DNA of 64,000 nucleotides from assembly GCA_029721435.1 (NCBI GenBank), contig CM056577.1:30224719-30288718 (forward strand), read 5' to 3'. The position numbers and the translations under genes were made by a program. The notes under the pieces are model-generated. The model had not been told where the DNA came from and searched no databases. It saw only the letters and a list, made by a program, of their open reading frames with translations. Within the stretch, counting starts at the first letter, position 1, and each line of letters starts with the position of its first letter. The DNA comes from Gymnothorax reevesii. Lineage: Eukaryota > Chordata > Actinopteri > Anguilliformes > Muraenidae. This document shows positions 50,485 through 62,972 of this stretch, piece after piece.

Positions 50485-53040
50485 GATGTGTGCAACTCTT
50501 CTCATCTAGTGGTCAGCACTTGGTCACTCTCACTGTGCGTGGTGTATTGAGTCATCGCTGACTGAAGAAAAGAGCCCCCTGGGATATGCTGTTCAGGGGA
50601 CAGAGGAACGGAGAGGGGGAAAGAGAGATGGAGAGAGGAAGAGAGAGAAGAGGAGGAAAGGAGAACTCTTCCAGAAGAGGTCACCATTTCTCTGTTCTTT
50701 TCCTCTTCCACATTCAGCTCTAAGCTCTGCAGTGATTCCCTCTAATCTGAAATCCCGCAAACATTTTTTAATAGGTCGCATGATATTTTTTGTTTTGAGT
50801 GGGCTTCTCTCTGAGCTTATATACTGTACACTTAGACTGTACACTGCTCTGATCTGGAGAATACAGCTATATAATACATGGTCTGGGAATCTGCTCTACT
50901 TTTCAATTTAGTCGGACAAAAGTGAGAAGAACTGTAACAAAAGCATCAGGTTGACCTTTGAAAACTTTAGTATCTCAGCTTAATCTCTGCCTGGCCTTCT
51001 CTCCTTTAGATAATGCAGAGGAGGTGGGTGAGGACGGCTTTTGTTTCTGGAACAAAAGCTATTGTGAGTCTCATAAAGTGAGATGATGGGTGACCCTCAA
51101 TGTGGGGGGTGGGGGGAGTGGGGCAGGAATGTCTTAGGCCAAGGGGTCAGAGTTCACACAGAGTTAATAAGTATTTGCACCATGAAATAAGTTTCGCTTT
51201 TTGGTGCCGCCATCTGGAACGTGCACGATTGTATATAAGGAATTAAGGGAAATGAGGTTCCAGAAGAGACCGTCCGCTTTAATTTTTGGCATCTTTCATC
51301 CCTTCCATACATTAATCAGAGCTGCTCGCCCTTTTAATACAGGGTCACTGTTCCAGCATATCTGGCCGGTCCTCTGCCTTTCTGCCTTTTTTAAGGGACT
51401 CAAGTCTGTTATTGGGGAAATGTGTTTTTTATTTTCGGGGTGGGGTGGGGTTGAGGTTCATATTCCTGTGCCTGGACTCTCACTTTCTCCATCTCTTACT
51501 CTCTTTTTCTTTCTTTACTCTTTTTTTTCTTTCTCCTCCTCCCTCTTTCTCTCTCTGAAGGGTACATTCCAGAACATTCTGCCCATATTTAAAAACCCGG
51601 TTGCTCAGACGTCTTCCTCGCCCTTGTGGAATTATGTGGGATGCCACTATCGCGTTTCGCTATCCCCCCCCGGGCTTCCGTTTTCTTCCCACATCCTGCT
51701 ATTACTTCATCTTCAAAGCATCCCGAGGAAACATTCCCCCCTCCCCCCCGCCCTCGTCTGCGCCAGCGCTGCTGAACGCTGCTGACTAACTGTAACAGCT
51801 GGGTGAAAGGTGTCCCCAACATTCCTTTGGTCGGCCGCGGGCGAGCGGACTTGGCCACGGGCGTGCAGAATGTTGGGCCCGCTGCCCGATTGTTCATTGG
51901 TTGCTGAAAGTCAGCTGATCCTCCTGCGGTGGTTTTAGAGAGAGCAATACACTAGGAGGGAGAATTGAATAGAAAGCCCTGTCCTCCTCACTAAGGGCAG
52001 CAAAGCCTAGCACACATAGCCAGGGTTTAAGCGAATGGCCATTTTTTTTTCACATTCCCGCTTTCTTTTTCTCTGCTGGTGCATCCTCTGATTGAGCAAA
52101 AATAAAAAAAGTTGATGCAGGCATGTGTGTTTTTTCTCTCATGAGGTTCCTGTCTTACTGTTGTATATCGAGTAACTGTTCCTGACCCTCCTACCAGGGG
52201 GACAGGTCTGTAGGGGAACATATCTGGGCAGATGTTATATATTGGACATTACTGTTTATTGCAGTCAGCCCTCGATGTGGTCATGGACTCATCAGCCATG
52301 TGAGCATTAAAAAATGTACCCCTGGGACTTTGACATGAAGTAACCCAATGCTGTAACCCAACGGTGACATCTGATGGGTAGCGCCCTACAACGTCATCCA
52401 ACATTTCCAAGAATACACACACACACACAGAGACACACACACACACACACACACATATGCACGCATGCACGTCAGCATGATGCAAGTTGCCTCCCGTAGT
52501 CAAGGTCCCATTGAATCTCCCATTAACTATCAAAGGCACTTCCTGGAAGAGAGTCTTCCGGCCCTTGATCTGCTGTATAATGTGCCCGGGGGAGGTGGGC
52601 AAACTGGCACCCTTGTCCTTGCTGATTGGCCAAGCTTGACCAGTGAAGTGGCAGCTCCTCCAGGTGAGTGCAAGGAACTTAAGAGCCGAGCATCTTAATG
52701 GATTCCAAGGGCGACCAAGTGCTAAATGTACAGTTGGGATTTCTAAAGGGCTCTGTTGCCTAGAGTCCGGGCTGGCTGGCTATGTGTACATCCAAAACTG
52801 ATTTGGGGGGGAACAGAGGTTTCTTGTGAAGGGAATCTTTCGATTTTGCATTTAATAGCTTCAATTCTGTTATTTATTAAAGGCCTTGCCAATTGCTGAA
52901 ATTGCCTCCATTTGGGAGAATGCTAACAAGCAGAAGGTCAAGGTGCAGTCACAGATCATGTGTTGAGGAATGTGGCTTGCTGGACTTGTGCCAGAAAAGA
53001 TGGAATCATATTTTATTTATATTTATTTTATCCTACCATA
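50485..53040. other. unassigned, with purine/pyrimidine tracts
   Basis: Includes a GA-rich tract (50600-50660), a pyrimidine-rich tract (51480-51560) and a CA microsatellite (52416-52455). The 194-codon frame at 51201-51785 crosses the pyrimidine tract and has no recognisable domain. Confidence 0.5.
52416..52455. repeat. CA microsatellite
   Basis: CA run with one AGAG break. Confidence 0.9.
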
Positions 53041-53043
53041 ACT

Positions 53044-54113
53044 GTTTTGCTATGTCCAGGGATTGGCTCACCGGGGCCCCCGACCACGACCGCCACCCAA
53101 AGCACAATGCATCGGCCCCTTCTGAACCCTCCCGCAGGGGATGGGCCTACGGGAAGGCGGGCCCACGTCGCTCGTTTGGGCTGCGCCTGGCCGGGTCCCG
53201 TGGGCGGAGACCCGACTACCAGGCCCTCGCCTACCAACCCCAACCCCAGGCCTGGCTCCAGGATGGCGTCCCGGCGACGCCAATCCGGGAGATGTAAACA
53301 TCCTTGCTATATTTGTTGTCATCAGGGCTTTGGGAATCGCTCTTAGTCTGACCTGTCACCTAGGACCTGTTTGCCCTGGGAGACCCTACCAGGGGTAATA
53401 AGCCCCAGACAACATAGCTCCTTGGATCATCCAGGTACTCAAACCCCTCCACCACGATAAAGTGGCGATTCAAGGAGGGGACTCATGTGGAGGAGTTTAA
53501 GTACCTTGTTCACGAGTGAGGGAAGGATGGAGCGTGAGATTGACAGAGGGATCGGTGCAGCGGCAGCAGTAATGCGGTCATTGTACCGATCTGTTGTGGT
53601 GAAGAAGGAGCTGAGTCGAAAGGCAAAGCTCTCGATTTACCAGTCAATCTACGTTCCTACCCTCACCTATGGTCATGAACTTTGGGTCATGACCGAAAGA
53701 ACGAGATCTCGGGTACAAGCGGCTGAAATGGGTTTCCTCCTCAGGGTGGCGGGGCGCTCCCTTAAAGATAGGGTGAGGAGCTCTGTCACCCGGGAGGAGC
53801 TCAGAGTAGAGCCGCAGCTCCTCCACGTCGAGAGGAGCCAGTTGGGGTGGCTCAGGCATCTCTATCGGATGTCCCCTGGACGCCTTCCTGGGAAGGTGTT
53901 CCGGGCATGCCCCACCCGGAGGAGGCCCCGGGGAAGACCCAGGACGCTGGACTATGTCACTCGGCTGGCCTGGGAACGCCTCGGGATACCCACGGAAGAA
54001 CTGGAGGAAGTGTCCAGGGAGAGGGAAGTCTGGGCATCCCTGCTTAGACTGCTGCCCCCGCTACCCGGCCCCAGATAAGCGGTAGAAGATGGATGGATGG
54101 ATGGATGGATGGA
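53044..54113 (+). mobile_element. Rex3/RTE-type LINE, internally deleted, ATGG tail
   Basis: 53044-53480 is GC-rich 5' material (GACCCGACTACCAGGCCCTC, CACCTAGGACCTGTTTGCC, TCCACCACGATAAAGTGGCG) that I recall upstream of Rex3-type elements. It joins directly to the 3' end of the RT ORF at ~53480. The element ends in GATAAGCGGTAGAAGATGG followed by ATGG units (54089-54113). Most of ORF2 is missing. Confidence 0.85.
53485..54078 (+). pseudogene. Rex3/RTE reverse transcriptase C-terminal region
   Basis: 197 codons: LFTSEGRMEREIDRGIGAA, KAKLSIYQSIYVPTLTYGHE, LWVMTERTRSRVQAAEMGFL and RRRPRGRPRTLDYVTRLAWE. These are the post-RT motifs of RTE-clade LINEs. At the start the frame is shifted by a small deletion after AAGTACCTT, so the true N-terminal continuation (VEEFKYL) lies in another frame. 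No RT catalytic box is present. Confidence 0.88.
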
Positions 54114-54177
54114 TAACTGTTTTGACGGAAACTGATTTTTTAGGAAACCAAGCAGGAAGTAAAGTGGAAGTGTTTTT

Positions 54178-54254
54178 AGCTCGCCGGGACGAATGTCCGG
54201 AGAGCTATTGTCGTCCGCGTGCAGAAAAACTTTAACCTTGCCCCCCGGCGAGCT
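54178..54254. repeat. 77-bp miniature inverted-repeat element
   Basis: AGCTCGCCGGG (54178-54188) and CCCGGCGAGCT (54244-54254) are exact 11-bp inverted ends. Inside is GGAGAGCTATTGTCGTCCG, the hairpin-plus-GTCCG motif found at 62973. Confidence 0.75.
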
Positions 54255-55504
54255 TTGTTGTCTTTCTGACAACTCTTGTTATTGATTCCAGAAGGTTCTT
54301 TTCCAGCAATTCATGTAACTGCACTGAGAACTGTCAGCATGTGTACGATAAGGCAGGAGTGCGATAACTGGGCCATCCACCCCACTGCTGAGTCTGTAGG
54401 TGATCGACTGCTTTGGCCTGCTAGTCTGCCAGCGGAATGATAAGCTCTAAAGGATGCATTCGGTAACAGATCTTCTTATTCTAACCCAATGAGGACACTG
54501 TTGGGGAGCCATTCTAGAACTGCCTCTATTTTCTGACTTTACTCCCCAACGCCCCCACCCCCCGGAACATTTCTTATTCCGTCCTCTGAATGTCTAAAGA
54601 TGTCACAGTACTGCCCCCCAGAACAAAAACCCTGGGAACTGTCAAGTTGACCTCAGATAACAGTTGTTCCTGTTGTCATTTATTGCAGAGGATTAAAGCG
54701 TTGTATTTTTGCTAAATGGGCCCAACTTCCTGGCTCTGGCAGGATGTACTCTGTTCGTACACAGGAAGCACAAGGGACACTTACCATTCACAAGAACCAT
54801 ATTTGTGTGTCTGTACAGTGGCACCTCATTTAGAACAATATATCAGCGCAAAAACTGATGATGATACAGGAAGACTGTTAGCTCCTTCCTTTTTCTCAGC
54901 CGACCACTTTAATTCAGCCATATTTTCAGAGACCAGCATGAGAATGTGTTACCTGGTTGGCCTGAATTGTATTTGACAGAATTGTTTGTATATGTAGTCA
55001 CACAATATTCAGTGTAACTAACCATGGCTAACCATGTCAGATTCTTTTCCGATCTCAACTTTATGCTGCTAAAACTCTTTATAAAAATAATTTCCCTCCC
55101 AAGCCCCTGGTGTGGCCGAAAATGACAAAAATCAGGCCCTCGAACAAGGGTTTTCAAAAGCTACTCCGACTACTGAAACAGAAAAAACGGATCAGCTTGA
55201 GTTTACACCATCTAAGCCCCGTCTGCACCATGGCTGACAAGGAAGTCCTGGAGTAAGAATTATGACTCTACAAAAGGTGAAATCCACACTGCATGATAAA
55301 GCCTTTACCCTCAATGTACTTATCCTACTGGTCTCTTATTTTCTACTGTCGGGAAGACTGGACATACCACTTCCTAACCTCCTGCATTCTCTCCACATCT
55401 GCCTGAGGCCCAGATCGGAGGGATGTGCTAAAGATTCATGTCTTCTCTTTTGCGTTTGATCCAGGGATCCCTGCTGCTTGGACCAGACCAGCTCATACAA
55501 CACA
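54255..55504. other. unassigned
   Basis: Nothing recognised. Confidence 0.5.
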
Positions 55505-55745
55505 TTCTCACTCCGACTCGTCATATAGTGACGGTACCTGACCAAGCATTGATATATGACTGAAAAGGAGGCTTTCAGTATGTTTACAAAATTTGACTCT
55601 TCCGGTTTGGGTTCGGGTTAAGGGTGAGGGGTTAGGGGGTAGGGTTTGTTTTAAACTGGCGTCAAATAAGGACACCAAAAGCCTCATTTTGCTTTTATTG
55701 ACGCTTTGTTGGGTAGCGTCACTAAATGATGGATCGGGATGAGAC
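55505..55745. mobile_element. MITE with about 28-bp inverted ends
   Basis: TCTCACTCCGACTCGTCATA then TAGTGACG at the left; GCGTCACTAAATGATGG then ATCGGGATGAGAC at the right is an imperfect complement. The interior has GGGTTAGGGGGTAGGGTT and GACGCTTTGTTGGGTAGCGTC, a further small hairpin. Confidence 0.75.
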
Positions 55746-58209
55746 TGGGCTCGCTCACATGGGTACTTTGCAAAATGTCTTTGCCGTGCCCCTTCTTGAA
55801 GAATAGAGAACCTCAGGTTCTACGGATTTCAGTGCGATTTGAGTAGCCATTGGATGACAGCTATGATGAGTTTGTACACACTCACCCTGTGTTAAGAAAA
55901 CATTTCGTTTGTAGACTCATAATTATTTTACTACCTTACTGGAACCTGAGCAATAGCTATACCTCAACCAATCAGGCTAAGATTTACCAGGAGACAACCG
56001 TCTGGTGCTGCTATAGTGCATGACAGCACTCCAGCAGCCTTCTATTCAAGCCAGCCCCAGTAGCTTTAGTTTCCCTTTTTCTTCAGAAGGATGGGGAGCT
56101 GGAGATCTGGGTTTGTATGTTTATATGTTTTACAACCTTCCTTAGCTTTTCAGCATCCCACTTCTTCTCTGGTTATATAAAGCTGTTGATATTTTTCCCC
56201 AAAAAAGGGCGTGGCCTTGATGACACAAGGCAGGTCTGGTCTATGTGGCAAATAAATTTTGTTTTTGACGTCTAGAGTGACTAATTTCCCTCATTTGATG
56301 GTGTTAGCTCCAGGGTTGGGTGAGGGTGGGGTGAGGGAGTTCAGCAGCTACTTTGATCGATCAAATCTCCCCCATTCACCCACTGCTTCTGGGTAGGGCA
56401 GCTCACCTGTGCTGCTCTTGGGTTACCTGAACGCTCCTGTGTGGCTGTCAGTGAAGGCTTCTCACAACCCTTTCTGATGGGACTCCTAAATACTGAGTAC
56501 CTGTCTTTTGCCATCTCTGCAAAGCCGATGATTAAAAGCTCCCGTGAACGAGCCGACATTCATTATTCATTACAGCTGTCAGTCCATTTAATGCTTCTCA
56601 AATTACTGCTGTGCGGCTTACATTTCGGTGATGGTGTGGGTGATAGCTTTGCGTGTTTGGCTGTGTGTGTGCGTCTAAGTGAGGGAGAAATGGTGTAGTT
56701 TTTAGTGCTGTTTCTCTCTCTGGTGCATGGGCCTGAATGATCAGTAAAGTTCACTATCCACCAAAACTCAAGGAAACTGCTTGTTGTTGGGCATGATCAG
56801 AAATGTGTGTATTCAACAATGCATGTTATCAGTGCAGTGTTAACAATTCAGTGTGATTCTCTACTGGTCTCCAGGAATCTGCAGGTGGCAGTAGAAGCGT
56901 GTGAAATATGTGTGAGTGGTTTTGTGAGAGTGTGTGTGCGCGTGTGCACACTCGTGTGATTGTGAGTGTGTGGTCAGGGTTTGGGGATGGGGAATACCGC
57001 GAAAAAGGACTTCCTTCCATTGTCGAATTGACGCCTCATTTTAGCACTTGATTTTCATTAACTCAACTTTTAGAGCAATGGAGAGTCCAGCTGTGTAGTA
57101 TTTCAAATCCTATTCACAGCCAATCATCTGCAAAGGCAGAGATGTTCACGCTCAAACCCATTTGATGATTTTTCGATCCTTTTGAAACATTTAAATGGGT
57201 AAATTAAGATCGTGGCTGAAGTAGCCTACATGATTCATTGATACAAATATTATTGCTTTGTTCTCTGAATATTTTTTGCGGAGTTGTACAGTTTGCTTTT
57301 ATTGAGTTGTATATCAGAAACTTCAACTTGGTTTTCATTGAGTTGTACATCAATAATTTGCACTTTGGTTGACTAGGTAATCAATGTGAAAGTGCTGTAA
57401 AGATTATTTATGAAAGAATATTTTCTCCATGGGAGAACTGTTTTTGAAGCTTATTTGAGAACTTTATTGGACGCACATCTGCACTGGAGTGCAATTCTAG
57501 TGCTTATTTATTGTTAATGGTTGTATTACGGTTGCAGGAAGAAGTTCTCTTGTTGCTTGTGTAAGTAGTGATGTCATGTAATATCTTGTAGTGTATCTTT
57601 TTGCAAAACTGTGTTCTCTCCTTATAAAAAAAACATGCACACTTCCTTTCATCGTAACTCCAACTGACAGTGTGTGTGGCTTTTGGGCACAAAGATCTGG
57701 ATTTGAGCCCAGAAATGACAGCCAACAGATATGTCAATTCACGCCCTCTTGAGCTTCTGAATTCTCAGGAACTGTCAACTGACAATATGTCACCCGCAGC
57801 ACTGAAGAAAACGTGTGGTGCCTCCAATGCAGCAAGATATACACACAAGATTTACAAGGTCTAAATACATGGGAACATCAAAAAAGAAGACACCTTGGGT
57901 GTTAAGTGACCTCAGCCTCACATTAGACCGTCTCATCTCAAGTTCTGCTGTGAAATTTGTTGTGAAAAGGGCTTGCTCGCCTGTGTAAATTTCACTTAAA
58001 ATTAACGCACGGACTTGACTGTCCTGTTATATCCACAGTTCTTTCCTCTGATAGTGTCTCGCCTTTGAAGCACTTAGCTGGCACCCCTGCGAACGCCATT
58101 TTCCCCTGGAACATAATGGAATGCAGGTCACTACAGCTCCAGTAAGAAAAAGGCCCCAGAAGTAAATACCTACCTGTCAATACCAATGTTGTGGTCACCT
58201 GTTTTGGCC
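55746..58209. other. unassigned
   Basis: No gene or named repeat; a GT-rich stretch lies at 56925-56975. Confidence 0.5.
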
Positions 58210-58217
58210 CTCTAAGC

Positions 58218-58517
58218 CAGGGCTGGGCAATTCCGGTCGTGGAGGGTCGGTGTGTATGCACTATGCAGATCACTTACTCTGACTAATTGAGCTAATTGGT
58301 TGTTTCCATGAAGACAGATTTGAGCATAGATTAGACTTTAAAAAATGTTTCATGTTCGGAGACAAGAACAGCGTTTGGTGGTCATTCCTGATAATTTAAA
58401 CATTTCATACATAGTTCATATATACTGTAGTTTGGCAAATTAAGATAATTAACTAATAAAAGGCTAGAAGTTGGTGTGAAAACCAGGGAAAGATACGGCC
58501 CTCGTTGCCCACCTCTG
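58218..58517. mobile_element. 300-bp hAT-type MITE with perfect 8-bp duplication
   Basis: Ends CAGGGCTGGGCAA and TTGCCCACCTCTG are inverted with two mismatches. CTCTAAGC stands on both sides (58210-58217 and 58518-58525), an exact 8-bp duplication. The sub-terminal GGTCGTGGAGGGTCGGTGTG is the familiar teleost version. A degraded head of the same family is near 24055. Confidence 0.93.
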
Positions 58518-58789
58518 CTCTAAGCTATAATTGTACACCACCAGACACTACAGAACATGCCATTACGTACGTTATACTCACTGTATGATGAACGAGTTTA
58601 CCAAACCAAAACTGACTGTTATTAATTTACATCTCTGATTATCTGCATGCTTTTTTCTTTGCTGTACTTGTGCATATTACTGAGAATAGATGTGTTTAAA
58701 GGAAATTTCACCTGATATTTCATGAGAGCACTTTCCTCTTGCAGAAAACCTGGTTTAAGTTTCTAAAAGTAGGTTTTGCCTGATTTATG

Positions 58790-59020
58790 GCATTCCTCAC
58801 CACTGCAGCTGTCCAGTGTCGTTTCACCATTATTTGCCTGATGCATTTATCCATGAACTTCCAGTTGACTTTGACACAGCAGGGGCCAGTTCCTCTGGTG
58901 CAGTGTGAGGTTGAGGGCCTTACCTACAGGCCCGACTGCTGTGATGGACTTACTGCGGCTACAGTAGGGTAGGAACCAACAACCTTCTGAGCTCCAGTCG
59001 AGCACTGAAACCATTCAGAT
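58790..59020 (-). mobile_element. degenerate tRNA-derived SINE
   Basis: On the - strand: box-B-like GTTGTTGGTTCCTACCC, then AAGGCCCTCAACCTCAC, ending with GGATAAATGCATCAGGCAAA, the counterpart of the tail at 30165 and 14080. Strongly diverged. Confidence 0.65.
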
Positions 59021-60598
59021 GCAGGCCACCTGTGGATTTTGCATGTTGGGCCAGCGCTAGGCATACTGTTCTCCACTCCTCCTTTGCCTGATCAGTTAGC
59101 AGTAGAATCAGAGAGGTGCCAATGATCTGAAAGGTCCCCATTTTTTTGCTAAGCACTCCCAAATTTGTCACATGACAATAGTCATATTGTCATATAATAG
59201 TCATATAATAGTCATAGCCTCCTGCCATATTGGTCGCCTCTCCCATCTCTCACTCAGTTCTTCCAGTATGTGCTTAGATGTTAACTTTCCAATAGCTTTA
59301 TTAAATGTTATTCACCAATTCTATGCATCGCTACTGGGTAAACACATGTAAAACAGCTCTCACAGAACAGTACCTCTCATTTGGCTGGTTTATGTGTCAT
59401 TTCTCCCATTCTACACCGTGCCTCGGTGCAAAAAAATCTGTTTTTGTTCTTCCAAGTGGGGTGTTCAGAGAATTAACATAATGTTAGTGCTTCTGTATCT
59501 AAGGCTCTGTAATTATTGGTCTCTTTCTAAAGAGGAATGGAGGAGGAGAAGGTGGGTGGAAGGTTCTCTAGTGCATACGAATGTGTGGAGGTCCCGCAAA
59601 ACGGAAGAGCCTTAATCCCACCGGAATACTGCTGTAATCCAGTCAAAATTAAGTCCATGGGATGACAGCCAGATGCATCAGTCTTGACCCATTAATGTGG
59701 GATTTCATTACTGCCCTGTTGGAAAAAGGTTGAGATGGATCCTGGCTACGAGGTGTGATTTGAGCCCCTGCTGATCTAGAACCAACCCTGTTCCCAGCGA
59801 TCCACCCTCCTGTTGGTCTTTACTCTACCCTCAACCTCACCCCACTCCATTCAACATTTAGAGCCCTCCCGACGCTAATGCTTTGTTGAATTAGGTGTGC
59901 CGAATTGCAGTAGCAACTAAACCCTGCAGGATGGTTAATTTCCAGCAACATGGTTGGTAAGCGCTTACCTTGCTGGTTCAGAATGTCTGCTGTCGAACTC
60001 ACCTCAGTGACCAGGAACGAGGGGGGAAAATTGCTTGCGTAGCTGTTGAGTGCGACAGTGTCACGGTACCTCAAAGTCATTTGCCTGGATTGGAATTTAC
60101 ATAAATGGTTTAATTCAATCAATGCAGTGCAGGTTAAGCAAAGAGATTTTTTAATTTTTTTACGCTGAATAAATTTCCAGGTTATGCTAATTGTCCTGTT
60201 TAACCTTGGAAAGTTAAAATCGTCAGAACTCTCTCAAATGCCCTTTACCATTTAGGTTCAGAGTCCTTCTCATGGATGTAAGGACAGGGAGCGTATTCTA
60301 TGGAACAAGACCAAATGACAGTCAATGCAGGTATGTCTGTGCATAATTCTAAATGAACTATTGAGAATACTGCATCTGAGCAGAGCAGTTGTTTTCCAGT
60401 AGAGAAAATGTTCTTATTTGTCATTGTCTAGTATTATATTTCCTGCAGGAGTGTGTAATTTATGACTGAGTGGATTATTTGCTCTAAGATGGAATCACCA
60501 CCACCTCAGAGTCCATTTCCCCCCTTAGCCTAATGCATGCTGGGATAGACTTGTGCATCCCCTACCACTCTTAATGGATACATATGTTCCACTGCTCA
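59021..60598. other. unassigned
   Basis: No supported gene. A triple GTCATAT word lies near 59180-59215. Confidence 0.5.
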
Positions 60599-61310
60599 AG
60601 ATGAGTGGGGCTGAACATCCATAGAGGAAAGACCAAGACCATGAGAGTCCACGCCAACAACCAAACGCCCATCAGTCTTAAAAGTGAAGCTCTGGAAGAG
60701 GTGGATAATTTCCCCTACCTCAGTAGCATCATGGACAAACAGGGAGGAACCGATGCCGACGTGAAAGCCAGAATAGGCAAAGCAAGAGCAGCCTTCAACC
60801 TGCTGTAGAACATCTGGAAGTCTGGAAGCTACTCAGTCCACACCAAGATCCGACTCTTCAATTCCAACGTAAATCCAGTCCTGTTGTGCGGATCAGAAAC
60901 TTGTAGGACCACACTGGCAACCACCAAAAAGATCCAGACTTTCATCAACACCTGTCTGCGACGGATTCTTTGCATCCACTGGCCGGAAACCATCATCAAC
61001 CAAAATCTTTGGCAACGGACCAGACAACAGCCGGTGGAAGAAATGATCCCTCAGAGACGCTGGAGATGGATTGGACACACCCTGTGGAAATCGCCCTCTA
61101 ACACCACAAGACAAGCGCTGACGTGGGACCCTCGAGGTAAAAGGAAACAAGGCAGGCTAAGGAACACCTGGCGCCGCAACCTAGATGCCAACCGCAAGAA
61201 AGCAGGATACACCTGGAGACAGCTGGAAAGACTGGAAAGACCAGGATGCCTGGAGGACCCTTGTAGGCGGCCTATGCCCCAGAAGGGGTAGTAGGCATAA
61301 GTAAGTATGA
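60599..61310 (+). mobile_element. 5'-truncated LINE fragment (post-RT region)
   Basis: The fragment covers the end of the RT domain and the C-terminal region, and finishes GGCATAAGTAAGTATG, a typical simple 3' tail. It is unrelated in sequence to the LINEs at 11391 and 53044. Confidence 0.85.
60605..61291 (+). pseudogene. LINE reverse transcriptase C-terminal fragment with one stop
   Basis: One frame runs from GLNIHRGKTKTMRV through VDNFPYLSSIMDKQGGTDAD and KARAAFNLL, meets a single in-frame TAG (60806-60808), and continues NIWKSGSYS, TTKKIQTFINTCLRRIL, RRWRWIGHTL and GRLRNTWRRNLDAN to the stop after PMPQKG. The motif order matches the endonuclease-reverse transcriptases of RTE/Nimb-like LINEs; the exact clade is uncertain. 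The catalytic box lies beyond the truncation. Confidence 0.85.
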
Positions 61311-61530
61311 TATTCCACTGAGTTACATGTTATAACTATGTATGGCAGTTGACCTGGCGTGGCAAAAGAGATTAATTTCTTGGCAATTTAGTCAGGGTTC
61401 AGTTAGGATAATAATAATAACATGGTAGAAGTCAATTCAAAGCCTTGATTGATATGCCTTCACATACCACATACACTACTACATACACCCTGAAAAGTTG
61501 ATCTTTGGTCCCTACATACAGCTGATTTTA

Positions 61531-61558
61531 TGTGACCTTGACCTTTGACCCAATGACC
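61531..61558. promoter_or_regulatory. clustered nuclear-receptor-like half sites in a repeat
   Basis: TGACCTTGA (61533-61541; complement TCAAGGTCA) overlaps TGACCTTTGACCC (61539-61551; complement is a DR1-like GGGTCAAAGGTCA). Dispersed-repeat context; function speculative. Confidence 0.3.
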
Positions 61559-62182
61559 TTCAAAACCGAATAAGTTTGGGTAAACATGTCTGATTTTATC
61601 ATAACCTGTCCACTCCTTCAGTAGATATAGCACACACAAGATGCATAGACAGACAGAGTACTGTGTGAAGTGGAGGAATGATAATATAAGGATATAAATA
61701 TACGAGCCCAAGTGAGTTCCTTCCCGTACGGAATGTGCTAGATACTTCTCAGAGGAGGCGGATAGGGCTCCAGGGTCGTCTAGCTGTGGGAATAGAGTAG
61801 GCCTGTGAAAAGCAAACAGAAACAGAAATGTGACGAGCGGTAGGACAGGGAATTCTACATTAAAGACTTGAGAATCTCCTCTCGGAACAGTCACAACCAC
61901 GAGACTGCGGGTTGTCATCTCTGAGGGGTGGCCTCAGTTAGTGAAAGATTAAAAAGAAATCCTTTGATTGTAATCCATGGTGAATATTTGCCATTTGAGT
62001 CAGGAGCCTCTCAAGGGAATATATAATGTACTTCGCATGTTTCAGATAGATTGCTTGTTGCTTGATTTGCTAAATACTGCATATTGAGAGGTCTTTTGAC
62101 TCATTTCAACCTTTACGAATGCAATAAAAGAAACAGGACTGGTTGAATGAGCCAGTATGCCCTTCGTGTTGCTCGATTGACC

Positions 62183-62205
62183 TTTTTTTTTTTTTTTTTT
62201 TTTTT
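62183..62205. repeat. T homopolymer (23)
   Basis: Uninterrupted T run; length may be unreliable. Confidence 0.9.
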
Positions 62206-62972
62206 GCAGAGCAGTAAATTTTCATTCTGAAAATGACTCTCTCACCTTGTACCAGCGCCGGTGTTATATGTCCACTGTCACAGCGCTGTATGTTGTACGT
62301 AATCATGCATGTCCAAACAAAACAACACCATCCCCCCACCCAGACTCTGCGGTGACCTCAACTGTTTCCAAGATTTTCGGCTCACGACCGCACCAACATG
62401 ACTTACTGAACTGTTTATCCAGCGCTCTTACTTATTACGAGCCCCCACCCGATAAAAATTATCTGTTCGAACGCGGACCACTGTCCCTATTGATTGGGCT
62501 CCACCTTGACACCTGGTCTCACAGCAATGCACTCTCCCCCGAGTTTCGGTCATTTAACCTCAGTGCGTGTGAATACTGAATTAGGGCTGGTGGACAGGTT
62601 TATTAAATGGCCAGAGAAAATCTATAAGCTGCATTGTTAAATTGCGGACCAAATGTGGCCAATTCTAATGCGGTGTGAAATTCGCAAACCAGCAGAGAAA
62701 CTGATGCCAGAATAGATAGCGTTACTCTTGGTGTTCTGACCAGTTGGAAGTGCGGGTTGACAGGGGTAGCATTCCTGTCAGTCATACAATACCATAATGG
62801 TACAATAATTAACACTACTTAATGCAGTAATAAGCAATAAATAGCTGTTCATTAACAGTTGACGAATGTGTCTGGTAATCATTTACTAATGGTGTTCAAT
62901 CATACATAATTAAATTGTCTAAGAATTTGAAATGTTACTTAAGGGATACTAATGAGTTGTTTTTAGTTTACC
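62206..62972. other. unassigned
   Basis: Nothing recognised; the 110-codon frame at 62247-62579 has no identifiable domain. Confidence 0.45.

Noticed and set aside
51201..51785. 194-codon + frame
   Set aside because: Crosses a pyrimidine tract, has no recognisable domain or homology, and overlaps an equally long opposite-strand frame; likely chance.
53028..53398. GC-rich overlapping frames on both strands
   Set aside because: They fall in the 5' part of the Rex3-type element, which is non-coding there.
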